Positions 8,443-17,960 of a DNA stretch of 45,240 nucleotides are shown here, piece by piece. The translations under genes and the position numbers were made by a program. The stretch is taken from contig PDPE01000009.1 of assembly GCA_002747395.1 (NCBI GenBank), positions 1 through 45,240 on the forward strand. Reading direction: 5' to 3'. The DNA comes from Pseudomonadota bacterium (GTDB taxonomy: Bacteria; Pseudomonadota; Gammaproteobacteria; Pseudomonadales; Oleiphilaceae). The notes below the pieces were generated by a model. That model worked only from the letters and a program-made list of their open reading frames with translations. It did not search any database and was not told the DNA's origin. Each line of letters opens with the position of its first letter. Position 1 is the stretch's first letter.

Positions 8443-9177
8443 TTAGTCTTCGCCGGAGAATGCCATCAATAATTGCAGCAGGCTCAGGAACAGGTTGTAC
8501 AGTGATACAAACAGCGTCACTGTCGCCATGACATAGTTTCTTTCACCGCCGTGGATAATGGCACTGGTCTGAAACAGGATAATGGCAGAAGAAAACAGGA
8601 CAAAGCCGGCAGAGATCGCCAGTTGCAAGCCCTGAATATCGGCAAATATACCCACCACCATGGCACCAATCAGCACAAAACAGCCGATGGTGATAAACCC
8701 GGCCAGGAAGCTGAAGTCCTTACGTGTAATCAGGGCATAGGCAGAAAGGCCGAAGAAAACAAAGGCGGTCAGGCCCAGTGCATTGGTAACCAGGTGCATG
8801 GCACCGGCACCGGCGAACATGCTGATAATGGGGCCAAGCGTGTAACCCATAAAGCCTGTCAGTGCAAAAGTAAACACCAGACCCATACCGCTGTTCTGTG
8901 TTTTGTGAACGGCAAAAAGCAGGCCGTAAAAACCCACCAGCGTAATAATAAGGCCGGGGTGAGGCATATTGAACATCATGGACATCCAGGCAACAAAAGC
9001 ACTGAATGCCAATGTCAGGCCAAGCAGCATATAGGTGTTTTTAAGTACCTTGCTGGTTTCCAGTGATTCCACGCCGGCCGGTTGCCCGGATACGATTGCC
9101 GCATCGGCAACCCCGGGCCGGTTTTGCCGATTAAACATCGCATTGATGTCAGATTTCGAAAATTTCTCGTTACTCAT
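8443..9177 (-). CDS. yccA: Bax inhibitor-1/YccA family membrane protein
   Basis: Inner-membrane protein of about 244 residues with seven hydrophobic segments after a polar N-terminus of about 50 residues. In E. coli YccA binds and moderates the FtsH protease; other BI-1 members conduct calcium. Family features include NTYMLLGLTLAFSAFVAW near the first helix and the acidic C-terminus FSGED. I chose ATG at 9177 since TGGAG lies nine bases upstream; the in-frame GTG at 9192 would overlap that site. In E. coli yccA is also next to tusE, so the context is conserved. A terminator follows. Confidence 0.92.
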   Translation of the reverse strand: MSNEKFSKSDINAMFNRQNRPGVADAAIVSGQPAGVESLETSKVLKNTYMLLGLTLAFSAFVAWMSMMFNMPHPGLIITLVGFYGLLFAVHKTQNSGMGLVFTFALTGFMGYTLGPIISMFAGAGAMHLVTNALGLTAFVFFGLSAYALITRKDFSFLAGFITIGCFVLIGAMVVGIFADIQGLQLAISAGFVLFSSAIILFQTSAIIHGGERNYVMATVTLFVSLYNLFLSLLQLLMAFSGED

Positions 9178-9229
9178 ACAAAAAGGCTCCACAAAAGTCA
9201 GGCTGTTCGTATTCCTGAACCTGGCATTA

Positions 9230-9277
9230 TGATTGTTGTTGCTTGTGATTGTTGTTGCTCGTGATCGTTACTGCACT
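9230..9277. repeat. Three 16-bp tandem repeats
   Basis: Units TGATTGTTGTTGCTTG, TGATTGTTGTTGCTCG and TGATCGTTACTGCACT lie head to tail in the gap upstream of the BI-1 gene; the third has diverged. Confidence 0.75.
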
Positions 9278-9356
9278 AACCTTCATCATAATGATGATTT
9301 CGATTTATTCAACACCTATTACAGATATAGTTGCCGGAGTTAATGTAAATTAATTA

Positions 9357-9384
9357 TTGACACATGGTTTTTGTAATGTATTAT
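9357..9384 (+). promoter_or_regulatory. Sigma-70 promoter of tRNA-Ser
   Basis: TTGACA (9357-9362), a 16-bp spacer and TATTAT (9379-9384). The sequence after it is GC-rich (TGCGCTG), typical of stable-RNA promoters under stringent control. The tRNA starts about 60 bp downstream. Confidence 0.8.
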
Positions 9385-9444
9385 TCACTGCGCTGTCGAG
9401 AGGCAGCAAATGTAATATTCAACCCTTCGGTTGGGTGTTATCTC

Positions 9445-9535
9445 GGTGAGCTGGCAGAGTGGTCGAATGCAGCGGTCTTGAAAACCGCCGTCCGTTAATA
9501 GCGGACCCGGGGTTCAAATCCCTGGCTCACCGCCA
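9445..9535 (+). tRNA. tRNA-Ser(UGA)
   Basis: Class II tRNA of 91 bases reading UCA codons and related Ser codons. The acceptor stem GGTGAGC pairs with GCTCACC (9525-9531), then discriminator G and an encoded CCA. The anticodon loop CTTGAAA carries TGA. A long variable arm (CGTCCGTTAATAGCGGAC) and the T-loop GGTTCAAATCC are present. A T-run follows at once, perhaps serving as terminator. No integrase or att duplication was seen at its 3' end. Confidence 0.97.
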
Positions 9536-9736
9536 TTTTTCCTTTCGGATGAATGGTTCTTTTGTTTCCTTTTTACTATTCCGTGTTATTTTGTTTCCTT
9601 CGTGTTATTTCTTTCTGTTGTGTGCGTATTCGTTTGTTGCCCATAATTCAGCAACTGCGTAGTATCTCTGGTCAGTAGCAGATCGAAAAATGATTCCGGA
9701 CAAAAAACGACTCCGGGCAAAAAACAATACCAGACA

Positions 9737-12700
9737 ATGAGGTATGGCAAGGTGACATTTCTGAAAAAAAGCTGTCAAGACAGGCGAGTTACGGTTGGCA
9801 GATGGCTACTCTTCCTTTTCATTCTGACTTCAACAGCGGCAGGAGCCAGTCCATTGAAAACAATTACAAGCAAGCAGTTGGGTGGTGACGAGCGTTATCT
9901 TGCCTATGTAAGCACTGACAAACCGGTGTACAGAGCGAATGAGTCGCTTTATCTGCGTGTTGTTGTGCTCAATGCTGCCGATAATACCCCGTTGCAATCC
10001 GGAGAACCCGTCATTCAGGTGAAAATTCAGGGGCCAAAAGGCGACACTGTCTTTCAGAGTGGTGGCACGGGAAGTGACAGCTCCGCAGGTATCGAGTGGG
10101 TAATTCCCGAGGGAACACCGGGAGGTCAGTATACTGCTCTGGTGACCAGTCCAAATCTGGGGCTGCCGGAAGCCTCGCGTACCTTTGAAGTCCGGGCATA
10201 TCGTACACCCAGATTAAAAACGCAGGTTGAATTTATTCGAGAGGGCTATGGCCCGGGGGATGAGGTTCAGGCCGGTGTGAAAGTGACCCGGGCAGAAGGC
10301 GGAGTGCCTGATGGTGCAAAAGTCACGGCGGTTGCCAGGGTTGATGGCGTAGAGGTCTATCGCAAAACCGGCCTGACGATTTCAGATACTGGTGAGACAT
10401 CCACCGCCTTCACCTTGCCTGGAACCATCGCCACGGGGGATGGTACGTTGAGCTTTATTATCGAAGATGGTGGCGTGATAGAAACCGCGAGCAAAACCAT
10501 TCCCATTTTGTTGCAAAATTTGCATATCTCGTTCTTCCCCGAGAGTGGCGACCTGGTTGATTCGCTGGAAAGCAGGGTATATGTTCAGGCCACCCGACCG
10601 GACGGCAAACCGGCCGACATTGCCGGCCGTGTGGTCGAGATAACAGATGATGCAGGTTCCGGTAATGGGAAAACAGGTAAAACCGTGGTGTCCCGGTTTG
10701 CCACAAAACATGAAGGGCGCGGCTATTTTTTCATCACTCCCCAACCGGATACCCGCTATGCACTGGTTTTGGATTCTCCTGCCGGTATCACCCGACACTT
10801 TCCCTTGCCTGGCAGCAAGTCAAAAGGCGCGGTGATCAGAAGTTTGTCTGATGTTTATGCCTATGATGATGAACTGACCCTCTCGGTGGCAGCCAGTGAT
10901 GCCAGATCGGTGGCCCAGGTCACGCTGCACAAGCGGGAACGGCTTGTGGATTCAAAATCGTTATCTCCCGGTACTTTTTCTTCCGGTACTTCTTCTTCTG
11001 GCACTTCTTCTTCCGGTTCTTCCGGCCGGGGAGAGACCCAAACCCTTGCTCTTGACGCAAAGGACAGTGAAGGCGTGCTGATCGTGACTCTTTGGGATGC
11101 CGCAGGCAACCCTTTGGCCGAGCGTTTGATCTATCGGCAGCCCAAATTTCAGGTCAATATAAAATTGCATGCTGACAGGCAGGACCTGGTTCCGGGTGAA
11201 AAAGTCAAACTCCAGATAGAGACCGCCGATGAAAATGGCAAACCGGTGGAAGCCGTGGTCGGGTTGACTGTCACCGATGATGCAGTGCTGGAAATGATTG
11301 AGACGCGGGAGCATGCTCCTCGTCTTCCTGTGATGGTGTATCTGGAAAATGAAGTCGCTGATCTTGCAGATGCCGGTGTGTATCTGGATGCAACCAATCC
11401 GCACTCGGAGGAATCTCTGGATATGTTACTCGGTACCCAGGGGTGGCGACGGTTTATTCTGGTGCGCTATGAAGAGATAAAGAGAGAGTATACCAAAACA
11501 GGCCGGAGAGTCCTTGCTGAACGACTGAAACCGGTAGTAAAACACCGCGCCAGAGATCGGGTTTTTGCTACGCCCATGGTGCGGGCTGTGCGACCCCTGG
11601 GCATTATTGATGATGCTGTTGAACAACCCGATGTCGAGTTGGCACACATGGACTTCCTGGCAGAGATGGAACTTGCTCTGCCGGAAGGGGATTTGGCTGC
11701 GGTCGAGCCTGAACCTGCACCTGCACCTGAAAACAGGCCAGCCGGGAATAACCTGAAGCCTGAAATGGATCAGCAAGAACAGATTATGATAGCTGACCTG
11801 GTAATGGCTGACCGGGCGAAGGAAAGACGCTTGCCAGACCGTAAAAGAAACAACGCCTGGGTGGCGGTAAGGGAGTACGCTCACCAGGTTCGGCCCAACC
11901 GGAAAGCCAATGACCGCATCGATTTTACTGAAACGCTGTACTGGAATGCCGGAATAAAGACCAGTGCAAGAAACGGAAAGGCGAGTGTCGAGTTCAACCT
12001 GTCTGACAGTGTGACCGGTTTTCGGGTTATGGCAGATGCTTTCGGGCGCAATGGTGCGCTGGGCAACAATGACCTGATGATCCACTCCATCGAGCCATTC
12101 TATATCGAACCCAAAATGCCCTTGCAGGTCACCGTTGGTGATACGATTGAACTGCCCGTTGCATTGGTCAACTCGACAGACAGTAAAATCGAAGCCGTAC
12201 ACCTGCTGGTCAAGGGAGAGGGGGTAACAATTACCCAGGCGGCTTCCGGGCCATTGGCTGCCGGAGAAAGGGCAAGGAGACTGGTCAGGCTGGTTGCAGA
12301 CAGGCCAGGCACCTTTCCGCTTGTTCTTTCTGCGTCTGCGGGGCCATATACCGACAGGGTGACCAGAACACTGGAGGTGAAACCGCGCGGGTTTCCTGTT
12401 GCCATTCATCATGGTGGTCTGATCGGGCCTGACCATGAATTCGATGTTGAAGTCACCATCCCTGATGAGAGGGAGCCGGGCAGTGTTTATGGCATGGCCA
12501 GGGTCTACCCGTCACCACTGGCCAACATGGAAGATGCACTGAACGCGCTGTTGCGCCAACCCGTCGGGTGTTTTGAACAGAGCAGTTCGACCAATTATCC
12601 TCTGGTAATGGCGCAACAGTATTTTATGTCGCACCAGGGAATTGACCCTGACAAGGTGGCAAAAGCCAAACAACTGCTGAAACAGGGTTATAAAAAACTG

Positions 12701-13990
12701 ATCGGCTTTGAATCCGGCCAAAATGGCTACGAATGGTTTGGTGGCGACCCGGCGCACGAGGCATTGACTGCTTATGGCCTGATGGAGTTTGTCGATATGG
12801 GCGAGGTCATGCAGGTTGATCAGGGTATGGTAAATCGAACCCGGGACTGGCTGTTAGGTCGGCGGGATGGCTCTGGTGGTTTCAAGCGGAATGAAAAAGC
12901 CCTGGACAGTTTTGGCAGGGCGCCGGCCAAAACAACGGATGCCTATGTAGTCTGGGCTTTGCTGGAAGCCGGTGAAGACCCCGATACCCTGGCCAGGGAA
13001 ATCGAGGCAGTTAAACAGGAAGCCCTGCAGACTGGGGACAGCTATGTGATTGCCCTGGCGGCCAACATTCTCTACCTTTCCGGCGACAGGCATAACGCTG
13101 GCCTGTTGGCAGAAAAACTGGCGAATGCAGTTGGCAAGGATGGTGCTGTCACCGGTTCAGTAACTTCCATTACCCGCTCTGGCGGGGATGCCCTGATTAT
13201 AGAAACGACAAGCCTGGCGATATTGGCCTGGCTAAAAGACGATGAGCGGTGGGCGGCTCATGTCGAGACATCCATGAAATGGTTGTTTGCAAGAAGCAAG
13301 GCTGGCCGGTTTGGCTCTACACAGTCGACCATTCTCGCATTGAAGGCAATCAATGCCTATGATGCGGCGCGAGCACAGCCCAAAAAGCCCGGTTCTGTCC
13401 GGTTACTGGTGGATGGAACGCCATTTGGCAAGCCTGTGGAGTTTGATACTGATACCAAAGGGGCTATCGAATTACCGGACTTTGCTTCTTCCCTGCAACC
13501 GGGAAGGCATCGTCTCGGCCTGCGTATGACTGATGGAAGCAAAATGCCCTTTGCGTTTGAAATTCGGTATAACACGACCTTGCCGGTTACCAACGCCGAA
13601 GCGAATGTGAAACTGGCCAGCCGGCTTTCATCAAATCAGGTGGTCGAGGGAGACCCCCTGGAGCTTGAGGTCAGTGTTACCGCTGGCGACGAAGACGCGC
13701 CAACACCCATCGCCATTGCGGGTATTCCGGCCGGACTGGAAGTGCGGCATGACCAGTTGAAAGAAATGGTCGAGTCAGGCCGGATCGACTCCTATGAGGT
13801 GATCGGCAATGACGTGGTGCTGTATTGGCGGGCACTCAAAGCCGGGGAAACCCGTACCGTTCCGATTAGCCTGGTCGCGACCATCCCGGGGTGGTTTACC
13901 GGGTCGGCAAGTCGCTCCTATCTGTATTACACGGATGAACTCAAATTCTGGGAAGCCGGTCATGCGGTGAAAATCACGCCCAAACAGTAG
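9737..13990 (+). CDS. Exported alpha-2-macroglobulin family protein with thioester
   Basis: Protein of 1417 residues, predicted to trap proteases by a conformational change and a covalent thioester. A signal peptide (about residues 22-42, LLFLFILTSTAAGA) has no lipobox Cys, so it should be periplasmic or secreted rather than a lipoprotein. An MG2-like domain follows with STDKPVYRANESLYLRVVVL. Residues 411-430 are a Gly/Ser/Thr repeat. A Pro/Glu-rich linker lies near residues 655-675. The A2M domain begins near residue 734 (WNAGIKTSARNGKASVEFNL). The thioester motif is CFEQ with Cys945, followed by an alpha-helical thioester domain and a C-terminal receptor-like domain. E. coli YfhM is longer (about 1650) and is paired with pbpC; no pbpC is seen here. 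Confidence 0.9.
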   Translation: MRYGKVTFLKKSCQDRRVTVGRWLLFLFILTSTAAGASPLKTITSKQLGGDERYLAYVSTDKPVYRANESLYLRVVVLNAADNTPLQSGEPVIQVKIQGPKGDTVFQSGGTGSDSSAGIEWVIPEGTPGGQYTALVTSPNLGLPEASRTFEVRAYRTPRLKTQVEFIREGYGPGDEVQAGVKVTRAEGGVPDGAKVTAVARVDGVEVYRKTGLTISDTGETSTAFTLPGTIATGDGTLSFIIEDGGVIETASKTIPILLQNLHISFFPESGDLVDSLESRVYVQATRPDGKPADIAGRVVEITDDAGSGNGKTGKTVVSRFATKHEGRGYFFITPQPDTRYALVLDSPAGITRHFPLPGSKSKGAVIRSLSDVYAYDDELTLSVAASDARSVAQVTLHKRERLVDSKSLSPGTFSSGTSSSGTSSSGSSGRGETQTLALDAKDSEGVLIVTLWDAAGNPLAERLIYRQPKFQVNIKLHADRQDLVPGEKVKLQIETADENGKPVEAVVGLTVTDDAVLEMIETREHAPRLPVMVYLENEVADLADAGVYLDATNPHSEESLDMLLGTQGWRRFILVRYEEIKREYTKTGRRVLAERLKPVVKHRARDRVFATPMVRAVRPLGIIDDAVEQPDVELAHMDFLAEMELALPEGDLAAVEPEPAPAPENRPAGNNLKPEMDQQEQIMIADLVMADRAKERRLPDRKRNNAWVAVREYAHQVRPNRKANDRIDFTETLYWNAGIKTSARNGKASVEFNLSDSVTGFRVMADAFGRNGALGNNDLMIHSIEPFYIEPKMPLQVTVGDTIELPVALVNSTDSKIEAVHLLVKGEGVTITQAASGPLAAGERARRLVRLVADRPGTFPLVLSASAGPYTDRVTRTLEVKPRGFPVAIHHGGLIGPDHEFDVEVTIPDEREPGSVYGMARVYPSPLANMEDALNALLRQPVGCFEQSSSTNYPLVMAQQYFMSHQGIDPDKVAKAKQLLKQGYKKLIGFESGQNGYEWFGGDPAHEALTAYGLMEFVDMGEVMQVDQGMVNRTRDWLLGRRDGSGGFKRNEKALDSFGRAPAKTTDAYVVWALLEAGEDPDTLAREIEAVKQEALQTGDSYVIALAANILYLSGDRHNAGLLAEKLANAVGKDGAVTGSVTSITRSGGDALIIETTSLAILAWLKDDERWAAHVETSMKWLFARSKAGRFGSTQSTILALKAINAYDAARAQPKKPGSVRLLVDGTPFGKPVEFDTDTKGAIELPDFASSLQPGRHRLGLRMTDGSKMPFAFEIRYNTTLPVTNAEANVKLASRLSSNQVVEGDPLELEVSVTAGDEDAPTPIAIAGIPAGLEVRHDQLKEMVESGRIDSYEVIGNDVVLYWRALKAGETRTVPISLVATIPGWFTGSASRSYLYYTDELKFWEAGHAVKITPKQ
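10970..11023. repeat. 15-bp in-frame tandem repeat in the A2M gene
   Basis: Three 15-bp units plus nine bases of a fourth, encoding GTFSS, GTSSS, GTSSS, GSS. The copies are nearly identical in bases, so they arose recently. Being in frame, changes in copy number would alter only linker length. Confidence 0.8.
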
Positions 13991-14128
13991 ACACCAGGAG
14001 GCTTCTATTGTGAAAAAATGAGGTGGCCGATTACCTGATCGGAACCCGGTGTTCCCGTTCAGGTATGGCGTTAAAAACAGCTCGTCAATTACAATACGCT
14101 TCAAACATTATTTCCATTGGTACCCTTG

Positions 14129-16141
14129 ATGAAAAGCGTTTTTACAGTTTCCTCTACTTACCAGCCTGCCGGCGACCAGCCCACTGCCATCGCCAGGCTG
14201 GTGGAGGGGTTGGCTGACGGTCTGGCACATCAAACCCTGCTGGGTGTGACCGGCTCGGGCAAAACCTTCTCTATCGCTCACGTTGTGGCACAGACACAGA
14301 GACCCACTATTGTTCTCGCTCACAATAAAACGCTGGCAGCCCAGTTGTACGGCGAGTTCAAGAATTTTTTTCCGAATAATGCGGTCGAGTATTTTGTGTC
14401 TTACTATGATTATTATCAGCCCGAGGCTTATGTGCCTGCGTCTGATACCTTCATCGAAAAGGATGCGTCTGTCAATGAACATATCGAACAGATGCGACTA
14501 TCTGCAACAAAAGCCCTGCTGGAACGTGACGATGCCATTATTGTGGCAACCGTCTCCTCTATTTACGGGCTGGGTGATCCCGACTCCTATTTAAGTATGA
14601 TGTTGCACCTTGATCGCGGTGACAGAATTGACCAGAGGAGAATACTGCGCAGGCTTGCCGAGTTGCAGTATACAAGGAATGACTACGAGCTCCACCGGGC
14701 GACCTATCGCGTCCGTGGTGAAGTGATCGATGTGTACCCCGCTGAATCGGACAAAGATGCCATACGCATAGAGTTATTCGATGATGAAATTGAAAATCTC
14801 AGTTACTTTGACCCCTTGACCGGTGAAATAATACGCAAGGTTCCAAGAGTTACGATTTATCCCAAGTCGCACTATGTGACACCGAGAGAAACCGTATTGG
14901 AGGCGGTTGATAAAATAAAGGAGGAACTGAAATCTCGCCTGGAACGGTTAAGGGAAAACAACCGTCTCGTCGAAGCACAACGATTGGAAGAGCGAACTCA
15001 ATATGATATTGAAATGATGGTTGAACTCGGGTACTGCAATGGTATCGAAAACTACTCCAGATACCTTTCCGGCCGTGAACCGGGAAGCCCGCCACCGACA
15101 CTTTTTGATTATCTGCCGAACAATGCCCTGTTAATCATAGACGAATCCCATGTCACCGTTCCCCAACTCGGCGCCATGTATAAAGGTGATCGATCAAGAA
15201 AGGAAAACCTGGTGCAGTACGGTTTTCGATTGCCGTCGGCCCTGGATAACCGGCCCATGCGGTTTGATGAATGGGAACAAATTGCACCTCAGATGATATT
15301 TGTCTCTGCGACTCCGGGTGACTATGAAGCAAAATACAGTGCCCAGACCGTTGAACAGGTGGTAAGGCCAACCGGTTTGCTGGATCCGGTTATTGAAGTG
15401 AGACCGGCCTCTACCCAGGTTGATGATCTGATCTCTCAGATCAACCAGCGCCTGCCTCTTGGTCAACGTATTCTGGTGACGGTTCTGACCAAAAAAATGG
15501 CGGAAGACCTGACCGGGTTTTTGACCGACAACGGCATCAAGGTCAGATATTTGCATTCGGATATCGATACGGTTGAAAGAGTCGAGATTATCAGGGATCT
15601 CCGTCTGGGAGAGTTTGATGTTCTGGTCGGGATCAACTTGTTGAGAGAAGGGCTGGACATGCCGGAAGTTTCTCTTGTGGCAATACTGGATGCCGATAAG
15701 GAAGGCTTTTTGCGATCAGAGCGCTCGCTGATTCAGACCATTGGCCGGGCTGCACGAAACCTGGAAGGCCGGGCGATTTTATATGCGGATAACATTACCG
15801 GCTCCATGGATCGTGCGATCAGGGAAACAGAGCGACGCCGGGAGAAGCAGGCAGCCTACAACGAAAAGCACAACATTATACCCAGGGGGTTGGACAAGAG
15901 CGTTGCCGATATTATGGAAGGTGCCGCTCCTTATAAGGTGAAAGGCAAGACCAAACGCGGCAAGGGTTCTGATGGCATGCGCAATGCGGAGGGGCTTGAT
16001 CTCAATAATCCTGCACTGGTCGCAAAACGAATAACACAACTTGAGGATGAAATGTACAAGGCGGCAGCAGACCTGAATTTCGAAAAAGCGGCGCAACTCA
16101 GGGATGAAATCACGGAGTTGAAGCAGACTGTGCTTCGATGA
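14129..16141 (+). CDS. uvrB: Excinuclease ABC subunit B
   Basis: Helicase-like subunit of nucleotide excision repair that verifies damage handed over by UvrA and recruits UvrC. It has 670 residues (E. coli 673). Visible motifs are Walker A GVTGSGKT (39-46), the beta-hairpin region [20 protein letters not shown], the DESH box, the helicase motif VSATPGDYE, the motif VI region QTIGRAARN, and a C-terminal UVR domain after residue 625 that contacts UvrC. I chose ATG 14129 ([18 protein letters not shown]) over the upstream TTG at 14117 because it matches the family start. It is transcribed alone; no LexA box was recognised upstream. Confidence 0.97.
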   Translation: MKSVFTVSSTYQPAGDQPTAIARLVEGLADGLAHQTLLGVTGSGKTFSIAHVVAQTQRPTIVLAHNKTLAAQLYGEFKNFFPNNAVEYFVSYYDYYQPEAYVPASDTFIEKDASVNEHIEQMRLSATKALLERDDAIIVATVSSIYGLGDPDSYLSMMLHLDRGDRIDQRRILRRLAELQYTRNDYELHRATYRVRGEVIDVYPAESDKDAIRIELFDDEIENLSYFDPLTGEIIRKVPRVTIYPKSHYVTPRETVLEAVDKIKEELKSRLERLRENNRLVEAQRLEERTQYDIEMMVELGYCNGIENYSRYLSGREPGSPPPTLFDYLPNNALLIIDESHVTVPQLGAMYKGDRSRKENLVQYGFRLPSALDNRPMRFDEWEQIAPQMIFVSATPGDYEAKYSAQTVEQVVRPTGLLDPVIEVRPASTQVDDLISQINQRLPLGQRILVTVLTKKMAEDLTGFLTDNGIKVRYLHSDIDTVERVEIIRDLRLGEFDVLVGINLLREGLDMPEVSLVAILDADKEGFLRSERSLIQTIGRAARNLEGRAILYADNITGSMDRAIRETERRREKQAAYNEKHNIIPRGLDKSVADIMEGAAPYKVKGKTKRGKGSDGMRNAEGLDLNNPALVAKRITQLEDEMYKAAADLNFEKAAQLRDEITELKQTVLR

Positions 16142-16277
16142 TGATGACCCGATTCTGTTCCCGGCTTCAGTCTGGTTATCCTGGCGAGGCAAGACAGCGG
16201 AATTACCCCGTGCATATTTTCAATTGGGGCCATACACTTGCCTCGTTATTGAATTGTCGCGTCTGTTCAAGAAGCGG

Positions 16278-16286
16278 TTATTCACA
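16278..16286 (+). promoter_or_regulatory. DnaA box TTATTCACA
   Basis: A perfect match to TTATNCACA in the AT-rich gap 16142-16640 after uvrB, about 180 bp left of two further boxes. The gap holds no gene that I can support. Confidence 0.5.
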
Positions 16287-16464
16287 ATCTTGTCGTTATC
16301 GTCATTTTTATAACAAAAAAATGACACAAGCCGGCAATCAAAGTGTTGACAATTATAACTCATTGATAATAAAGATATTTTTCATTGACCAAAAAATAAC
16401 CATTTTGGCCGAATGATTCTGTTTTCGTGGCATTTCGGGTGTTTTAAATGGGTTTTCAACAAAG

Positions 16465-16487
16465 TTATCCACAGATATCGTGGATAA
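16465..16487. promoter_or_regulatory. Two facing DnaA boxes
   Basis: TTATCCACA (16465-16473, perfect) and, five bases on, CGTGGATAA (16479-16487), which is the inverted box with one mismatch. Together they form a near-palindrome able to bind DnaA in opposite orientation. AT-rich sequence (16340-16400) lies just left. It could be a DnaA-titrating or regulatory site or a relic origin. Single perfect boxes also occur by chance, as at 19234-19242 inside a gene. Confidence 0.55.
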
Positions 16488-16640
16488 ATGTCAATAATGT
16501 AACAATTACAGGGTCAAAGGCCGATTCCCGTGGGCAAGGGGGCGTGGTTGTTTTGCAGGGAGGAATCAGGCGCTGAAAAGGTTGCTGCCATTCAGTCACT
16601 GTTGACGACGTGTCGCATTCCTCAAAAAATTTCTGATATT

Positions 16641-17726
16641 TCAAAAGCCTTCAGCACCCGCCACGAACGATTTGAATCCGGAGTTTTCAAACTCCCAGAC
16701 ACCACGACCCTGATTGATTAATAGCCCGGCTTCCCGCATTCTGTTTAACGAATTCTGGATGGATGATTTTGAAACTTTCACACCAATTTCTTTAGACAGG
16801 GAATCATAGCTTTCCCTGGTGTACAAGGAGCCCGCTTCAGGTTTGGCCAGTTTTACAAGTATCTTCCGGTCGATCAGAGAAAGAGCGTTCCAGATTTGAA
16901 GGTTGTCCTCGTTACGGGGGTGCAACTTGTAGTAATAGGCTAACCCTGTATCAAGATCGTAGTATCCATCTCTTACCATGACCTGTAAAAGCTCAACAAT
17001 AAATGCCGGTGAAGAGTGATTTTCAATAAAGACAGGCATAATCAGTTCAGCAGGCAAACTGCGGCCTGTAAGATAATGAAATCGCCTTGACAAAAATTCA
17101 GCAAACTCGATTGTCATATCCGGAAAAGGCACGATTGAAGCGCTGTTATAGAATGCTGCCCGCTGGTTACGGAACAGCCTGTTAAGATTATCCTGGGAAG
17201 AGCCTGTAAATATGGTTCTTACGCGCTTTTTATTACTATCAATCCAGGTGCGCAATGAAGCTGTTACATCCTCAAATTCAGGGCTTGTGGCAAGGTGCTG
17301 AATCTCGTCACATTGCAGCAGGATTGTCCCATCAGGCTCCAGAAGGCACTGAAGGGCTGCGTTGGCGGTCTGAATGCTCGCATCGGCATCTTTGGTGATT
17401 TTGGCCTGTAATGCGCCAAGGTTGACCGATATTTCTTTTTTCCACCCTCGCAAAACACCAACAAGCTCGGATTTAAGGGAGCGGTTCACTCCATTGACAA
17501 TACAGGCAACCGGGTTGGTTCTATCTTCCCAGAAATTCACATAACAGCATCTGTGCCCCTTCGATTCAGCCAAAGGCGTCATATCATCAGTGAGAAACTC
17601 GGTTTTCCCTTTACGTCGCTCAGCAAAAATCGCCATGGTTGGTGCACCGCTTTCAAGTGTCATCAAATAGGCCTGTGCCAGTCTGGTTCTGGGATAATGC
17701 CAGGATAGTTCAAAGTCTTTTTTCAT
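16641..17726 (-). CDS. AAA-type ATPase with C-terminal winged helix, function unknown
   Basis: Protein of 361 residues. The P-loop AERRKGKT (residues 35-42) keeps GKT but has Ala in place of the first Gly. The Walker B strand ILLQCDE has Asp140/Glu141, and a sensor-1-like segment follows as RTIFTGSSQ. These resemble archaeal-type or MoxR/STAND-like ATPases. The last 75 residues look like a winged helix (LSKEIGVKVSKSSIQNSLNRM and MREAGLLINQGRGVWEFEN). No partner gene lies beside it; uvrB and trmA flank it. Its start is ATG with AAGG about 12 bases upstream inside an inverted repeat, so self-regulation by DNA binding is plausible. I do not recognise a named family; it might be a control or targeting ATPase from a mobile element. 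Confidence 0.8.
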   Translation of the reverse strand: MKKDFELSWHYPRTRLAQAYLMTLESGAPTMAIFAERRKGKTEFLTDDMTPLAESKGHRCCYVNFWEDRTNPVACIVNGVNRSLKSELVGVLRGWKKEISVNLGALQAKITKDADASIQTANAALQCLLEPDGTILLQCDEIQHLATSPEFEDVTASLRTWIDSNKKRVRTIFTGSSQDNLNRLFRNQRAAFYNSASIVPFPDMTIEFAEFLSRRFHYLTGRSLPAELIMPVFIENHSSPAFIVELLQVMVRDGYYDLDTGLAYYYKLHPRNEDNLQIWNALSLIDRKILVKLAKPEAGSLYTRESYDSLSKEIGVKVSKSSIQNSLNRMREAGLLINQGRGVWEFENSGFKSFVAGAEGF

Positions 17727-17731
17727 ATCAA

Positions 17732-17790
17732 TTACTACCTTTTACTAAAATTTATAGTAATTACTATAACAAAAAATAAAAGGTAGTAAA
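17732..17790 (-). promoter_or_regulatory. Nested inverted repeats at the ATPase promoter
   Basis: The outer arms are TTACTACCTTTTA (17732-17744) and its exact complement at 17777-17789. Between them is an 18-bp perfect palindrome TTATAGTAATTACTATAA (17752-17769). On the minus strand a promoter can be read: TTTACT (17790-17785), a 16-bp spacer, and TATAGT (17768-17763) inside the palindrome. The arm nearest the gene includes the ribosome-binding AAAAGG. The layout suits a dimeric regulator, possibly the ATPase itself. Confidence 0.7.
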
Positions 17791-17960
17791 TCACAACGGG
17801 CCGGCCTGTTTTTGATTACTTCTTGTACTTTTGCCATAACCCCGGAATCCTGTCTCCTGACGTTTTCTGCTTTAAAGTGGAACTGTTCGAGTGGCTGGAT
17901 TAATATAGCCATGCTTTTTACCCGTTACCCGGTTTGATAGTTGGCTTTCAACAGGCAGCA

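Noticed and set aside
11426..12436. 336-codon minus-strand frame inside the A2M gene
   Set aside because: Antisense to a clear A2M domain; no domain or start signal of its own.
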